Notes: generated by a model from the letters alone, not told the origin. A stretch of 64,000 bases of DNA from Undibacter mobilis (GCF_003367195.1 NZ_QRGO01000001.1:792501-856500), one strand, 5' to 3'. Positions 35,301-44,489 are shown, numbered from the stretch's first letter. Translations and numbers: made by a program.

Positions 35301-35624
35301 TTCATCGACGGCAAGGAAGGCGACATCGAGATCGCGCGGCATGGCCTCGACGGTGGAGACCCAGTAGCGCGCCTTCGGCGGCTTGATCTTCTCCTCGCCA
35401 GTGATGAGCGCAACGGCGCCCTCACCGGCCCGGGCAACGACTTTGTTGTAAACCTCGCGGGCCAGAAGCCGCAGCGGCAAGCCGATCATGCCCGACGAAT
35501 GCGCAAGCATCCGCTCGATGGCGAGATGGGTCTTGCCGGTATTGGTAGGGCCGAGAACCGCCGTCACGCCGGCGCCGCGCGCGCGCGGCTGGCGTTGGGC
35601 CTGCGGAGAAAAAGAGATCGTCAT
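32343..35624 (-). CDS. Suv3-like superfamily 2 RNA helicase with disordered tail
   Basis: A 1093-residue helicase. Residues 1-400 hold the ATPase core: Walker A GPTNTGKTH (residues 25-33), a DEAD-type box DEIQ near 107 and motif VI QIAGRAGRATRD near 271. This resembles mitochondrial Suv3 and alphaproteobacterial relatives. Residues 400-820 are helicase-associated domains. From about 840 the chain becomes Ala/Glu-rich, then Arg/Gly/Gln-rich and basic, with RRQHQRPRRGQ and repeated RRER segments, probably disordered and RNA-binding. It heads the helicase, S4 protein, fdxA series. RNA unwinding is family-based inference. Confidence 0.92.
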   Translation of the reverse strand: MTISFSPQAQRQPRARGAGVTAVLGPTNTGKTHLAIERMLAHSSGMIGLPLRLLAREVYNKVVARAGEGAVALITGEEKIKPPKARYWVSTVEAMPRDLDVAFLAVDEIQLGADFERGHVFTDRILNMRAREETLILGAATMRGIVERLLPGANIVSRPRLSMLTYSGEKKITRLPSRSAIVAFSAAEVYAIAELIRRQRGGAAVVLGALSPRTRNAQVAMYQSGDVDYLVATDAIGMGLNLDVDHVAFASDRKFDGYQFRKLNPSELGQIAGRAGRATRDGTFGTTGRCDPFDQELVHALESHTFEPVRMLQWRNSALDFASIGALQASLSMPPQEQGLTRAPTGEDILVLDHAGRDDDVKALARGAPAVARLWDVCQVPDYRKIAPATHAELAVTLYGFLMREGNIPTDWFARQLALADRTDGDIDTLSNRIAHVRTWTYVANRPDWLADPEHWQGVTRAIEDKLSDALHERLAERFVDRRTSVLMRRLRENAMLETQIGKTGEVTVEGHVIGRLDGFMFAPDASAAGSEAKALNAAAQKVLAGEIEARATKLSQASSDQIVLANDGVLRWTGELVGKLVAGDDTLRPRVRIIADEHLTGPARELVQNRLDLWIRNHIEKLLAPLFSLSAAEDVTGVARGIAFQLVEALGVLERQKVAEEVKGLDQPSRATLRKYGVRFGAYHIYLPLLLKPAPRSLATQLWALKHEAPDAKGVTELLHLAASGRTSIPLDKDTPKALYRTSGYRICGERAVRVDILERLADLIRPALAWREGMTPKPDGAFDGRGFVITGAMTSLTGASGEDFASILRSLGYRMDRKPKPPEAKPAEAASDAVTIAPEGASEAPAEPVAEAAAETVSEIAPAAEVSSLSLLPEAELLPPQPEPVSEPVAAAAPEIGVEATTIVEAAEAAPPVAGDGLTAPEGDAPAAETKAEPETVEVWRPGGHGGGERRQHQRPRRGQRPPQAAAAGTEGAAAPDAAAATAPADAGGVRYNEQRREREPRPGPDRNERRQRMERQSQGFGKGNNKGPDKRDGGDKSRPPRRRERDQVERADRDKYFARPGGSGGRDKAPDPNSPFAKLAALKQQLEGKD

Positions 35625-36204
35625 TACCTATCCAAACACGCCACCCCGATGGCCGGGGATGGCGTCAGGTTCGTCTAGCACATTGCATGCACCAGCAACG
35701 CTCGTGGCTGCGCAAAAGCCGCCGTCGTTAAGACTTGGAACAACCCCCGAACGAACCGCGCGCGAATCGCTGAAAACGGTCGAATGCGGGTTCGTTCACG
35801 GCAACATCTCGCACGCACAAGCCGGCGTCCTACTAGATAGGGTTCACGATCCATCTCGGCCAGAGCGATAAAACGGATCAAATCTTAACGACGCGAAGTG
35901 CCTGTCTCTATTTGCTGCAGATCCAAAGGGGATGCGACAGCGGCGCTGTGCCACTTTGCGACAGCCGAAAAGCCCATATCTTAAAGGCTGGAACGAGTCT
36001 GGAACGAAGCAGGGGCGAATCAGTGACTCGCTGCCACTTCGGATTCGTTCACGGCGATATGTGGGAAGAGATTCAGCACACGCCACCAGATGCTGTGGCG
36101 AGGAACAGATTCATTGGGCTTTTTGGCCTGGCAATCATTAACGCGCATGCGAGTCGGCATCGAGACCCAGAGTCAAGACGGATTCCGCATGACCGGAACG
36201 CGTC
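35625..36204. other. 580-base gene-free region with short repeats
   Basis: No credible gene on either strand; the open frames here lack ribosome sites and known families. It contains the helicase leader hairpin, an inverted pair GAACGAACC (35749-35757) / GGTTCGTTC (35789-35797), a direct repeat TTCGTTCACGGC (35791-35802 and 36045-36056), and two GCGACAGC copies (35935, 35959). Promoters for the helicase are expected here, but no clear -35/-10 pair is seen. Confidence 0.6.
35638..35665 (-). promoter_or_regulatory. Hairpin in the helicase mRNA leader
   Basis: An 11-bp stem with one bulged base (ACGCCA-C-CCCG with CGGGG-A-TGGCGT) lies 13 nt upstream of the helicase start codon, close enough to affect ribosome access. 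Confidence 0.5.
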
Positions 36205-37107
36205 TCACGGCGTCGTCTTGGTCTCGGTCTGCGCGGCCTTGGTCGATTTGTCCTTCGGCCGCGCCGAAGCCCGCTCGGTTGGCGGCAGCGCGGTCACCAC
36301 GAACTCATCGGCTTCCAGCACGGCGCGGCCGACCGGGGTTGGCCCCTCGATCCGGATCGGCACCAAAACCCGGGTGCCGCCAATCGGCGCCAGCCAGATC
36401 TCGATATTGCGCTGTTCCTGGAGATATTTGATCGCGGCGCGGGTCGGGATATAGCCGGCCACCGGGGTAAAATAGACGCTGCACACCACCACCGGCCCGG
36501 CATAGCCCTTGGCGGCCTTGACCTCACCCATGCGCTTGAAAGCCAGATTGAGATCATAGCGCAGGCGGCCATCGAACACCGGCAGTTTGCGCTGGCAGGC
36601 CTCCGCCGACATCAGCTCGCCGCTCGCCGGCATCCGCACCAGGGTCGCCGTCATCGGATCGAGCACGCCGCTCTTGCTGGCGTCGGTCACCGGAACGCGC
36701 TCCGGCTCGGTTTCCGCGGGGGGGTTGAGTTTCAGCTCCTTGACCGTGCCGGCATCCACTTTGAGGCGGATTTCATTGCCTTTTTTGTAGGACTGGATGC
36801 TGGCCACATAGCTGGCGACAGCCGGCTTGCCGGCCTGCAGGGTGCCCTGGGTCACGGTCTGACCGTGGCCGCCGGTAAAGGCCTTCATCAGGCCGGTCGT
36901 CGTGCCGGTCGCCGTCGCGGAATATTCGGTCTCGCCGATCACGATGGTCCAGCCGCCCTCGCCGATCGGCAGGCCGGCCAGCGAGGCCGTATAGCGGGCA
37001 TCGAGCCGCGCCTGCGCGCCGGCCTGGCCGGACACCAGCACTGCACACAACGCCGCCACAGGCGCCGCCAGCACCATCCATTGCCGTATTTGCCCGACGT
37101 CCAGCAC
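36205..37107 (-). CDS. DUF3108-family exported protein
   Basis: A 300-residue protein with an N-terminal hydrophobic leader ([22 protein letters not shown]) and a beta-rich body typical of DUF3108, a family of envelope proteins of unknown function. GTG 37107 is chosen because AGGAGGA lies 8-9 nt upstream; ATG 37077 would give a standard signal peptide. The last 30 residues are Lys/Thr-rich. It is divergent from rpmB, with 304 nt between them. Confidence 0.82.
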   Translation of the reverse strand: MLDVGQIRQWMVLAAPVAALCAVLVSGQAGAQARLDARYTASLAGLPIGEGGWTIVIGETEYSATATGTTTGLMKAFTGGHGQTVTQGTLQAGKPAVASYVASIQSYKKGNEIRLKVDAGTVKELKLNPPAETEPERVPVTDASKSGVLDPMTATLVRMPASGELMSAEACQRKLPVFDGRLRYDLNLAFKRMGEVKAAKGYAGPVVVCSVYFTPVAGYIPTRAAIKYLQEQRNIEIWLAPIGGTRVLVPIRIEGPTPVGRAVLEADEFVVTALPPTERASARPKDKSTKAAQTETKTTP

Positions 37108-37411
37108 CAGATACTTCCTCCTGATCGGGCTATTGGTCGGCGCGCATTGCGACGAATGTTTGGTACGGGTCGTGCCGCCGGGAATTTACGCCAGTCGGCC
37201 GCCAAAAGGCCCGGAAAGTGTCGTAAACCGTGGCCAAATCCCCAACTTGACGCCCAAGCCGCACGTCTTTATACGTCCTGCCGTCCAAGCCCACATTGAC
37301 GGAACGGACCGGCGCGAGCCATCAAGCACGTGCAGGCCGGCGTTTTGCAGGGCGACCACAATTCCGCGGCGCTTTTTTTCAAGCGACGCATCATTTGCGA
37401 AGGATGCTGCC
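37108..37411. other. Gene-free stretch holding the rpmB promoter and leader
   Basis: About 300 bases between divergent genes. It holds a good sigma70-type promoter for rpmB at 37247-37275 and a leader of about 130 nt with an oligo-T run (37373-37379). The ribosome site of the DUF3108 gene lies at its left end. No other gene is visible. Confidence 0.7.
37247..37275 (+). promoter_or_regulatory. Probable rpmB promoter
   Basis: TTGACG (37247-37252), a 17-nt spacer and TATACG (37270-37275) form the best housekeeping-type promoter seen in the window. Transcription would start near 37282, about 130 nt before rpmB. Confidence 0.65.
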
Positions 37412-37711
37412 ATGTCCTGGCGTTGCGATCTGACCGGCAAGAAGCCGCTCGTCGGCCACAAAGTGAGCCACTCGAATATCAAGACCAAGCGGCGCTTCAT
37501 GCCGAACCTCCAGAGCGTCTCGCTGACCTCGGAGATTCTCGGCCGCACCGTGCGCGCCCGCATCTCGACCAACGCGCTGCGCACCGTCGATCATCGCGGT
37601 GGCTTCGACGCCTTCTTGCTCAAGGCCAAGGACGCCGACCTGGCGCCGAAGATGCTCGTGCTCAAGCGCCAGATCGTGAAGAAAAGCGAAGCCGCCGCCA
37701 AAGCCAGCTGA
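37412..37711 (+). CDS. rpmB: Ribosomal protein L28
   Basis: A 99-residue 50S subunit protein with the family start [21 protein letters not shown] and the internal [12 protein letters not shown] and [18 protein letters not shown] segments. The frame remains open 93 codons upstream, but the L28 start is unambiguous. The tail [10 protein letters not shown] is alphaproteobacterial in style. It is transcribed alone, from the promoter at 37247 to the terminator at 37747. Confidence 0.98.
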   Translation: MSWRCDLTGKKPLVGHKVSHSNIKTKRRFMPNLQSVSLTSEILGRTVRARISTNALRTVDHRGGFDAFLLKAKDADLAPKMLVLKRQIVKKSEAAAKAS

Positions 37712-37746
37712 GCTGACGCGCTGCGTTCTACTGAAATCCCGTTTTG

Positions 37747-37780
37747 AAACGCCGCCCCTTTCGGGCGGCGTTTTTGTTTT
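37747..37780 (+). terminator. Intrinsic terminator of rpmB
   Basis: A stem AAACGCCGCCC/GGGCGGCGTTT with a 5-nt loop and a TTTTTGTTTT tail, 36 nt after the rpmB stop. Confidence 0.92.
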
Positions 37781-37868
37781 CGGTTCGCGGCGCCGCTTTC
37801 CGAGCGACGCGGAACTTTACGGCTTCGGCTGGCGTTGTGGAAATTCAAGCCATCCAGCCCAGAACCTC

Positions 37869-40334
37869 ATGGCCACAACCGCGGACAGCCTCGCCGAGAT
37901 TTTCCCGGGCGACAGCGAGATGGCCGGTCTCATGCGCCAGCGGGACTGGAAGAGCACGCCGTTGGGCGACCCGGCCGGCTGGCCCGACGCCCTGAAAATC
38001 CCGCTCAAGATGCTGCTGACGTCCCGCTTCGAGATGTGGCTCGGATGGGGGCCCGATCTCTCGTTCTTTTATAACGACGCCTACATCCCGACGCTCGGGC
38101 TCAAGCATCCCTCAATGCTGGGCAAGCCGTTCAAGCAGGTGTGGGCGGAGGTCTATGACGACGTCGCCGATCAGGTCGCACGGGTGCGCGACGGCGAAGC
38201 GACCTGGAACAAGGCGCTGCTGTTGCTGCTCGAACGCAGCGGCTATCCGGAAGAGACCTATCACAGCTTCTCCTACAGTCCGCTCTATGGCACCGGCGGC
38301 GCGGTTGAAGGCCTGCTGTGCGTCGTCAGCGAAGACACCGAACGCGTCATCAGCGAACGGCGCATCGACATGCTGCGACAGCTCGGCATGAGAATGGTCG
38401 GTAATATCGATCAGCAGTCGGTGATCGAGGCGGCCTTCTCGGTTCTCAATTTCAATCGCCGCGATTTTCCGTTCGCGCTGCTTTACCTGGAGAACGAAGC
38501 GCGCGCCTGGAGCGCGGATGCCGGCCGGCTGATCGATCACCCGTGGCCGCTTGAGCAAGCCGCGTCGTCCGATATACGCAAGCTGCCTTTGTCCGCCGCG
38601 ATGGACTGGCCAACCGGCGCATGGAAACGGCCGCCGGCGGAGGCGCTCGTCGTCCCCATTCCGGGCGCAGGCGGCCGGCGGGTTTTCGGCTCGCTGGTGC
38701 TCGGCCTCAATCCGCATCGCCCCGACGATCCGCACATCATGGACATCGCACGGCTGGTGGCAGGCCAGATCGGCGGCGCGCTGGCCAATATCGACGTGCT
38801 GCAATCGGAGCGGCGGCGTGCCGACCGCATCTGGTCTTATTCGCGCGACCTACTGGTGGTCATCGGGGCCGACGGGATTCTCAGATCGGTCAGCCCGGCC
38901 TGGACGCGTATTCTCGGCCATGCGGCTGACATCGTCGTCGGCCGCCATTTGCGCGACTTCGTATTTGCGGACGATTTAACCTCAACGACCGAGGCTTTCG
39001 AGCGCGCCACCCGTAACGCCGACCTCACGGCCTTTGAGAACCGGCTTGTCGGTTCTGACGGCAAGACGCGCTGGTTCTCCTGGCATACGTCGACCGAGCA
39101 AGACCTGGTTTACAGCTATGGCCGTGACATCACCGAGCAGAAGGATAACGCCGCAGCGCTTGCGGCCACGGAAGCAGCCTTGCGACAGGCGCAAAAGATG
39201 GAAGCCGTCGGCCAACTGACCGGCGGCATTGCGCACGATTTCAACAACCTGCTGACCGGCATCATCGGCTCGCTCGAGATGATGAAGCGACGCGCAGGCG
39301 AAGGCCGCACCGTGGATGCCGACCGCTATGTCACCGCAGCATCGGCGGCGGCGCATCGAGCGGCAGCGCTGACGCAACGGCTGCTCGCTTTCTCCCGGCG
39401 GCAACCGCTCGATTCGAAAACCATCGATGTCAACGGCCTCGTCGACGACATGGCCGAGCTCATTCGCCGCTCGATCGGCGAGTCGATCGAACTCGATTTT
39501 GAAGTCGGACCCAATCTCTGGTTCGCCAAATGCGACGCCAACCAACTGGAAAGCGCCGTGCTCAATCTGGCCATCAACGCGCGCGATGCGATGCCGCAGG
39601 GTGGTCGACTGACGATCAGGACGGCCAACATCCATGTGGATGCCGAAGACGCCGCACGTTCGCGCATTCCTGCGGCCGGCGACTTCGTGATGATCTCGGT
39701 TGCCGACACCGGTCACGGCATGACGGCGGATGTCAGAGAAAAGGCGTTCGAGCCGTTCTTCACGACCAAGCCAATGGGCCAGGGTACCGGCCTTGGCCTG
39801 TCGATGATCTATGGATTTGTCCGGCAATCCGGCGGATTCATCGATCTCAACAGCGAAGAAGGCAAAGGCACGACCGTTCGCCTTTATCTCCCGAGAAGTG
39901 AAGCGGCCCAACGGAAAAACGACCGCGCCGATATCGAGAACCCGGTCAACCGTACCGATCGAAACGGGACCATCCTCGTCGTCGAGGACGAGGCCGCCGT
40001 GCGGGCGATCGTGGTCGATGCCTTGCGCGATGCCGGCTACAGAATTCTCGAGGCCGGCGACGGCGCGACCGGCCTGAAATTCCTGCAGGGTTCTGCGCGC
40101 ATCGATCTGCTGGTGTCGGATGTCGGATTGCCGGGCGGGCTCAACGGCCGGCAACTGGCCGATGCGGCTCGCGTATTACGCCCGAACCTGCGTGTGCTGT
40201 TCATGACCGCCTATGCCCACAATGCCAAGGTCGGCGCCGGTTCGCTCGAAGCCGGCATGGAACTGATCGCCAAGCCGTTCGAGATCGATACGCTGATCGA
40301 TCGCGTCTGCCGGATGATCGACGAAGCGCCCTGA
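37869..40334 (+). CDS. Hybrid sensor histidine kinase / response regulator
   Basis: An 821-residue cytoplasmic hybrid kinase without membrane segments. Order: a PAS-like domain (about 25-160), a GAF-like region (165-315), a PAS domain (318-430, SPAWTRILGH...), HisKA with His456 (GGIAHDFNN), HATPase (560-675, GTGLGLSMIYGF) and a receiver (695-818) with phosphate acceptor Asp751 (LVSDVGLPGG). It should sense a soluble or redox signal and autophosphorylate, then pass phosphate within the protein or to a separate partner. No regulator gene is adjacent, so it is an orphan here. Signal unknown. Confidence 0.93.
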   Translation: MATTADSLAEIFPGDSEMAGLMRQRDWKSTPLGDPAGWPDALKIPLKMLLTSRFEMWLGWGPDLSFFYNDAYIPTLGLKHPSMLGKPFKQVWAEVYDDVADQVARVRDGEATWNKALLLLLERSGYPEETYHSFSYSPLYGTGGAVEGLLCVVSEDTERVISERRIDMLRQLGMRMVGNIDQQSVIEAAFSVLNFNRRDFPFALLYLENEARAWSADAGRLIDHPWPLEQAASSDIRKLPLSAAMDWPTGAWKRPPAEALVVPIPGAGGRRVFGSLVLGLNPHRPDDPHIMDIARLVAGQIGGALANIDVLQSERRRADRIWSYSRDLLVVIGADGILRSVSPAWTRILGHAADIVVGRHLRDFVFADDLTSTTEAFERATRNADLTAFENRLVGSDGKTRWFSWHTSTEQDLVYSYGRDITEQKDNAAALAATEAALRQAQKMEAVGQLTGGIAHDFNNLLTGIIGSLEMMKRRAGEGRTVDADRYVTAASAAAHRAAALTQRLLAFSRRQPLDSKTIDVNGLVDDMAELIRRSIGESIELDFEVGPNLWFAKCDANQLESAVLNLAINARDAMPQGGRLTIRTANIHVDAEDAARSRIPAAGDFVMISVADTGHGMTADVREKAFEPFFTTKPMGQGTGLGLSMIYGFVRQSGGFIDLNSEEGKGTTVRLYLPRSEAAQRKNDRADIENPVNRTDRNGTILVVEDEAAVRAIVVDALRDAGYRILEAGDGATGLKFLQGSARIDLLVSDVGLPGGLNGRQLADAARVLRPNLRVLFMTAYAHNAKVGAGSLEAGMELIAKPFEIDTLIDRVCRMIDEAP

Positions 40335-40354
40335 CGCGCGGGCAATCGCCGCCG

Positions 40355-41401
40355 TTACTCGATCAGTGCGAATTGCAGGATGAGATTACGCTGGACCGGC
40401 GAAAAATTGTCGTCGGAAACGATCGTGACAATGGTCTCGCCGGCGGTGTTCTTCGTGACGGCAAGGCCTTCCATATTGTCGATCTGATATCCGAGATCGG
40501 CCTCGATCAGCACCGGCCCGTCGACCAGCGCGCCATCCTTGATGGCCGCGAGAGACACCCGGCGCATGCGCATCGCCACGCCGCGCAATGGCGAAAAGCG
40601 CCGCTCCAGGAGCAAAACATCCCCGGGCGGCAGGATCGTGCAGTCCGTGACATCGAAATCATCGCTGCGGGCAACGGTGAAGCGCAGCACGCCGGCATCG
40701 CCATCTTTCGCGGCAGGGTCGAGAACGAAGGCGCGATGATTGCCGGCGGCATCGAGGCTGCGCTCGGTGACCACGACGAGCTTGCCGGCATGCGGTTGGC
40801 CGGGCGGCGGCGCGGTCAGACATTCAAGGCTGGCATTTTTGGCGAAGCTGTTGAAGTCGTTCGGCACGCGGATGTCCTCGCCGCGCGCCGCGAAGCCGTG
40901 ACTATTGTAAGCGAATTGCACGATCCGATCGACACGTTCGATACCGACGTAAACACTATCGCCAAGGCGCGCGATCGATTCCGCATCGTAGGCGCGCCGA
41001 CCGGCAAGCGGCTTGCCGTCGGCGCCGAGTAGCGGCGCCATTTCGGCATCGGCGAGATTGACGAGGCGGCCATCATTGTAAACAAGACGAGCTTTCAGCC
41101 ACGAGCCGTTGTCGGTAATCGCGAGCAAGTGGTCATGGTCCGGCATCAGCAAACCGGAAATGCCGCCAAAAGCAGAGAAACTCGACGTCAATTCAAGGCC
41201 GCCGCGAAACTCAAGCGCGCCGAAGCGAACGCGCGCCGGATCGCGATTGTCAAATGAAGTGATCGGAAGCGCGCGGACCTCGATCGTCTCCGGCGACGGC
41301 GCGAAACGCAAATTCTGCGCCACCGCGAACGTGCCGACGGCGGCGGCGAGTGCGATCAGAACCGCCGAGACGACAACGGTGCGACGGCTAACATATCGCA
41401 T
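40355..41401 (-). CDS. Phytase-esterase-like exported protein
   Basis: A 348-residue protein of the esterase-like activity of phytase family (PF13449 type), predicted to be a beta-propeller. A hydrophobic leader (VVVSAVLIALAAAVGTFAVA) should export it or anchor it in the membrane. Family features include FGGISGLLMPDHDHLLAITDNG near residues 79-100, YDAESIARLGDSVYVGIER near 138-156 and DNMEGLAVTKN near 312. Catalytic function has not been established for most members. Its stop is 20 nt from the converging histidine kinase gene. Confidence 0.82.
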   Translation of the reverse strand: MRYVSRRTVVVSAVLIALAAAVGTFAVAQNLRFAPSPETIEVRALPITSFDNRDPARVRFGALEFRGGLELTSSFSAFGGISGLLMPDHDHLLAITDNGSWLKARLVYNDGRLVNLADAEMAPLLGADGKPLAGRRAYDAESIARLGDSVYVGIERVDRIVQFAYNSHGFAARGEDIRVPNDFNSFAKNASLECLTAPPPGQPHAGKLVVVTERSLDAAGNHRAFVLDPAAKDGDAGVLRFTVARSDDFDVTDCTILPPGDVLLLERRFSPLRGVAMRMRRVSLAAIKDGALVDGPVLIEADLGYQIDNMEGLAVTKNTAGETIVTIVSDDNFSPVQRNLILQFALIE

Positions 41402-41481
41402 TTGCGCCGATCCACTCTGCGTTCGTTCCCGCTTGCACGGGGACGAACGGAATTATGCCGATACGTTACGAACTGGAAACT

Positions 41482-43383
41482 TCAAGCCACCCGCTTGCGC
41501 GGGCGGCGGACGCGCGGCTCCGGCGCCGCCGTGTTGCCTTCGGCAAACAGCTCGGCCAGCTTCTCGGTCATCGCGCCGCCGAGCTCTTCCGCATCAACAA
41601 TGGTGACGGCGCGGCGATAATAGCGCGTGACGTCATGGCCGATGCCGATGGCAATCAGTTCAACCGGCGAGCGGGTCTCGATCTCTTCGATGATCCAGCG
41701 CAGATGACGTTCGAGATAATTGCCGGGATTGACTGACAGAGTTGAATCATCGACCGGCGCGCCGTCCGAGATCATCATCAGGATCTTGCGCTGCTCGGGC
41801 CGTGCCAAGAGGCGTTTGTGCGCCCAATCGAGCGCCTCGCCGTCGATGTTTTCCTTGAGCAGGCCTTCGCGCATCATCAGGCCGAGATTTTTGCGCGCGC
41901 GCCGCCACGGCGCGTCGGCCGATTTGTAAATGATGTGGCGCAGATCGTTGAGACGGCCGGGATTGGCCGGCTTGCCGGCACCGAGCCAATGCTCGCGCGA
42001 CTGCCCGCCCTTCCAGGCGCGCGTCGTAAAGCCGAGAATCTCGACCTTGACGCCGCAGCGCTCCAAGGTGCGCGCGAGAATGTCGGCACAGGTGGCGGCC
42101 ACCGTGATCGGACGGCCGCGCATCGAACCCGAATTGTCGAGCAGCAGCGTCACCACGGTGTCGCGGAATTCGGTGTCCTTCTCCCATTTGAAGGACAGCG
42201 CATGCATCGGGTCGATGATGACGCGCGTCAGGCGCGCCGGATCGAGGATGCCTTCCTCGAGGTCGAAATCCCAGGAACGGTTCTGCTGCGCCATCAAACG
42301 GCGCTGCAGCCGGTTGGCCAGCCGCGCCACGACGCCCTGCAGCGCCGAGAGCTGCTTGTCGAGATAGCCCCGGAGACGATCGAGCTCCTCCGGCTCGCAG
42401 AGATCTTCTGCGGCGATGGTTTCGTCGAATTTCATGGTGAAGGCGCGATAGTCCGGCCCGCGCGGCTCGTTCTGGCCGTGCTGGCGCGGCCGTTGCGGCT
42501 CGCCCGGCGTTTCGGTGTCGCCGAGTTCGCTGTCGTCGGCCATGTCGGCGGTCGGCGACTCGGCCGCCTCCGCGGCGTCGTCCGGCATGTCCTCGGTCGA
42601 CATCTGCGTGTCATCCGACGACATGCTCTGCTGGTCGTCGGAATCGGCCGCGTCGCCGTCGTCGCCGGATTCCTGATTCTTCTGCTCTTCCTCGCCTTCG
42701 TCGTCGTCTTCCTCGTTGTCGGAGGAACGGTCCTCGCCCATTTCGAGCGCGTCGAGCAGGTCGTGGACGACATCGGAGAACTGACGCTGGTCCTCGATGA
42801 TGTCTTCGAGACGGTCGAGGTCTTCGCCGGCACGCTCCTCGATCAGCGGCCGCCACAGCTCGACGAGATTTTTGGCCGCGGCGGGCGGCGCAAGGCCGGT
42901 GAGGCGCTCGCGCACCATCAGCGCAAGGGCTTCTTCGATCGGCGCATCGGCACGCTGGGACACCTGCTCGAACTTGCCGCGGGTGTAGCGGTCGTCGAGC
43001 ATGGCGGTGATGTTCTGCGCCACGCCGGTCATGCGCCGGGCGCCGATCGATTCGACGCGGGCCTGCTCGACCGCCTCGAACACGGCGCGCGCCTGCTGGC
43101 CTTCGGGCAGGCCGCGGCGATGGATGGCCGCGTCATGACAGGCAAGTTTGAGCGCGATGGAATCGGCATTGCCGCGCACGATCGCGGCCTCGGCGCGCGT
43201 CAGCTTGCGCGCCGGCTCGGGCAGTCGCGCCTTGCCACCGAGGAGACCGGGGCGTTCGGCGGCGTAGGTAATTTCCAGGTCCGGCTTGCGCGCGATGGCA
43301 CGCAGCGCACTCGCCACCGAGCGCTTGAACGGCTCGGTGGGCGATTCCTTGGCGGGCGGTTTGGACTTGATGTTGGAGGCCAT
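41482..43383 (-). CDS. cobT: Aerobic cobaltochelatase subunit CobT
   Basis: A 633-residue subunit of the CobNST cobaltochelatase, which inserts cobalt into hydrogenobyrinic acid diamide in aerobic B12 synthesis. The middle is a long acidic stretch (about residues 215-330, Asp/Glu-rich with [13 protein letters not shown]). The C-terminal half is a VWA domain with the MIDAS motif LDNSGSM. ATG 43383 is the family start; the open frame runs further only through a palindromic repeat. CobS is upstream in the same direction; cobN is not in the window. Confidence 0.96.
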   Translation of the reverse strand: MASNIKSKPPAKESPTEPFKRSVASALRAIARKPDLEITYAAERPGLLGGKARLPEPARKLTRAEAAIVRGNADSIALKLACHDAAIHRRGLPEGQQARAVFEAVEQARVESIGARRMTGVAQNITAMLDDRYTRGKFEQVSQRADAPIEEALALMVRERLTGLAPPAAAKNLVELWRPLIEERAGEDLDRLEDIIEDQRQFSDVVHDLLDALEMGEDRSSDNEEDDDEGEEEQKNQESGDDGDAADSDDQQSMSSDDTQMSTEDMPDDAAEAAESPTADMADDSELGDTETPGEPQRPRQHGQNEPRGPDYRAFTMKFDETIAAEDLCEPEELDRLRGYLDKQLSALQGVVARLANRLQRRLMAQQNRSWDFDLEEGILDPARLTRVIIDPMHALSFKWEKDTEFRDTVVTLLLDNSGSMRGRPITVAATCADILARTLERCGVKVEILGFTTRAWKGGQSREHWLGAGKPANPGRLNDLRHIIYKSADAPWRRARKNLGLMMREGLLKENIDGEALDWAHKRLLARPEQRKILMMISDGAPVDDSTLSVNPGNYLERHLRWIIEEIETRSPVELIAIGIGHDVTRYYRRAVTIVDAEELGGAMTEKLAELFAEGNTAAPEPRVRRPRKRVA

Positions 43384-43393
43384 GTTCACTTTC

Positions 43394-43499
43394 GTCATTC
43401 CGGGGCGCGCTGAAAGCGCGAACCCGGAATCCAGAAACTTGCTCCTGAGTATCGATCTGGATTCCGGGCTCGCGAGCTTCGCTCGCGCCCCGGAATGAC
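43394..43499. repeat. Palindromic repeat element between cobS and cobT
   Basis: A 106-bp imperfect palindrome. The outer arms GTCATTCCGGGGCGCG (43394-43409) and CGCGCCCCGGAATGAC (43484-43499) match perfectly, and the inner arms GAACCCGGAATCCAGA (43420-43435) and TCTGGATTCCGGGCTC (43456-43471) nearly so. The look is that of dispersed repeats in Bradyrhizobium-type genomes. It fills the cobS-cobT gap. Confidence 0.88.
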
Positions 43500-43502
43500 A
43501 GA

Positions 43503-44489
43503 TTACGACAACGCCACGTTGACCGAGCTTTCGGGCAACTCGATGCCGAAGCAGCGCTGATAGAACTCGGCAACGATCGGACGCTCGAGTTCGTCGCACT
43601 TGTTGAGGAAGGTGAGCCGGAATGCGAAGCCGACGTCCTTGAAGATGTCGGCGTTTTCCGCCCAGGTGATCACCGTGCGCGGGCTCATGACGGTGGATAG
43701 ATCGCCGTTCATGAAGGCGTTGCGCGTCAGGTCGGCGACGCGCACCATCTTGCTGACGATGTCGCGGCCCTTCTCGTTCTGATAGTGCTTGGCCTTGGCC
43801 AGCACGATCTCGACTTCGTTGTCATGCGGCAGATAGTTCAGCGTCGTCACCAGATTCCAGCGGTCCATCTGCGCCTGGTTGATCTGCTGCGTGCCGTGAT
43901 AGAGGCCCGACGTATCGCCAAGTCCGATGGTGTTCGCGGTGGCGAACAACCTGAACGCCGGATGCGGCTTGATCACGCGGCTCTGGTCGAGCAGCGTCAG
44001 GCGGCCGGAGGATTCCAGCACGCGCTGAATGACGAACATCACGTCCGGACGGCCGGCGTCATATTCGTCAAAGCACAGCGCCACGTTGTTCTGGTAGGCC
44101 CAGGGAAGAATGCCATCGCGGAATTCGGTGACCTGCTGGCCGTCCTTGAGGACGATGGCATCCTTGCCGATCAGATCGATACGGCTGATGTGGCTGTCGA
44201 GGTTGACGCGCACCATCGGCCAGTTCAGTCGCGCCGCGACCTGCTCGATATGGGTCGATTTGCCGGTGCCGTGATAGCCGGTGACGATGACGCGGCGGTT
44301 CCTGGAAAAACCGGCGAGAATGGCAAGCGTGGTCGGACGGTCGAAACGGTAGTCCGGGTCGACATCGGGGACGTGGTCGTCCGTCTCGGAATAGGCCGGG
44401 ACCTCCATGTCGCTGTCGATGCCGAAGAGCTGCCGCACCGAGACCTTCAGGTCGGGCAGCTTGGGGGATTCTTGAACTGCGGTAGCCAT
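43503..44489 (-). CDS. cobS: Aerobic cobaltochelatase subunit CobS
   Basis: A 328-residue AAA+ ATPase that works with CobT as the motor of cobaltochelatase. Walker A is [13 protein letters not shown] near residue 72 and Walker B LCFDEYDA near residue 141; the sensor-type segment [13 protein letters not shown] follows near 181. The N-terminus ([18 protein letters not shown]) is the standard CobS signature. It precedes cobT on the leftward transcript, separated by the palindromic repeat. Confidence 0.97.
   Translation of the reverse strand: MATAVQESPKLPDLKVSVRQLFGIDSDMEVPAYSETDDHVPDVDPDYRFDRPTTLAILAGFSRNRRVIVTGYHGTGKSTHIEQVAARLNWPMVRVNLDSHISRIDLIGKDAIVLKDGQQVTEFRDGILPWAYQNNVALCFDEYDAGRPDVMFVIQRVLESSGRLTLLDQSRVIKPHPAFRLFATANTIGLGDTSGLYHGTQQINQAQMDRWNLVTTLNYLPHDNEVEIVLAKAKHYQNEKGRDIVSKMVRVADLTRNAFMNGDLSTVMSPRTVITWAENADIFKDVGFAFRLTFLNKCDELERPIVAEFYQRCFGIELPESSVNVALS

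Noticed and set aside
33462..35678. 738-codon plus-strand frame opposite the helicase
   Set aside because: The helicase on the minus strand has motifs I, II and VI; the plus frame shows no domain.
35738..35764. GGAAC elements as possible EcfG (general stress) promoters
   Set aside because: GGAAC at 35737 and near 35990-36005 has no GTT partner at the expected 16-17 nt distance.
35912..36454. 180-codon plus-strand frame reaching into the DUF3108 gene
   Set aside because: No family, no ribosome site, and its second half lies opposite a supported gene.
43384..43599. 72-codon N-terminal extension of CobT
   Set aside because: It consists of the translated palindromic repeat and the antisense of the cobS end; known CobT proteins start at 43383.
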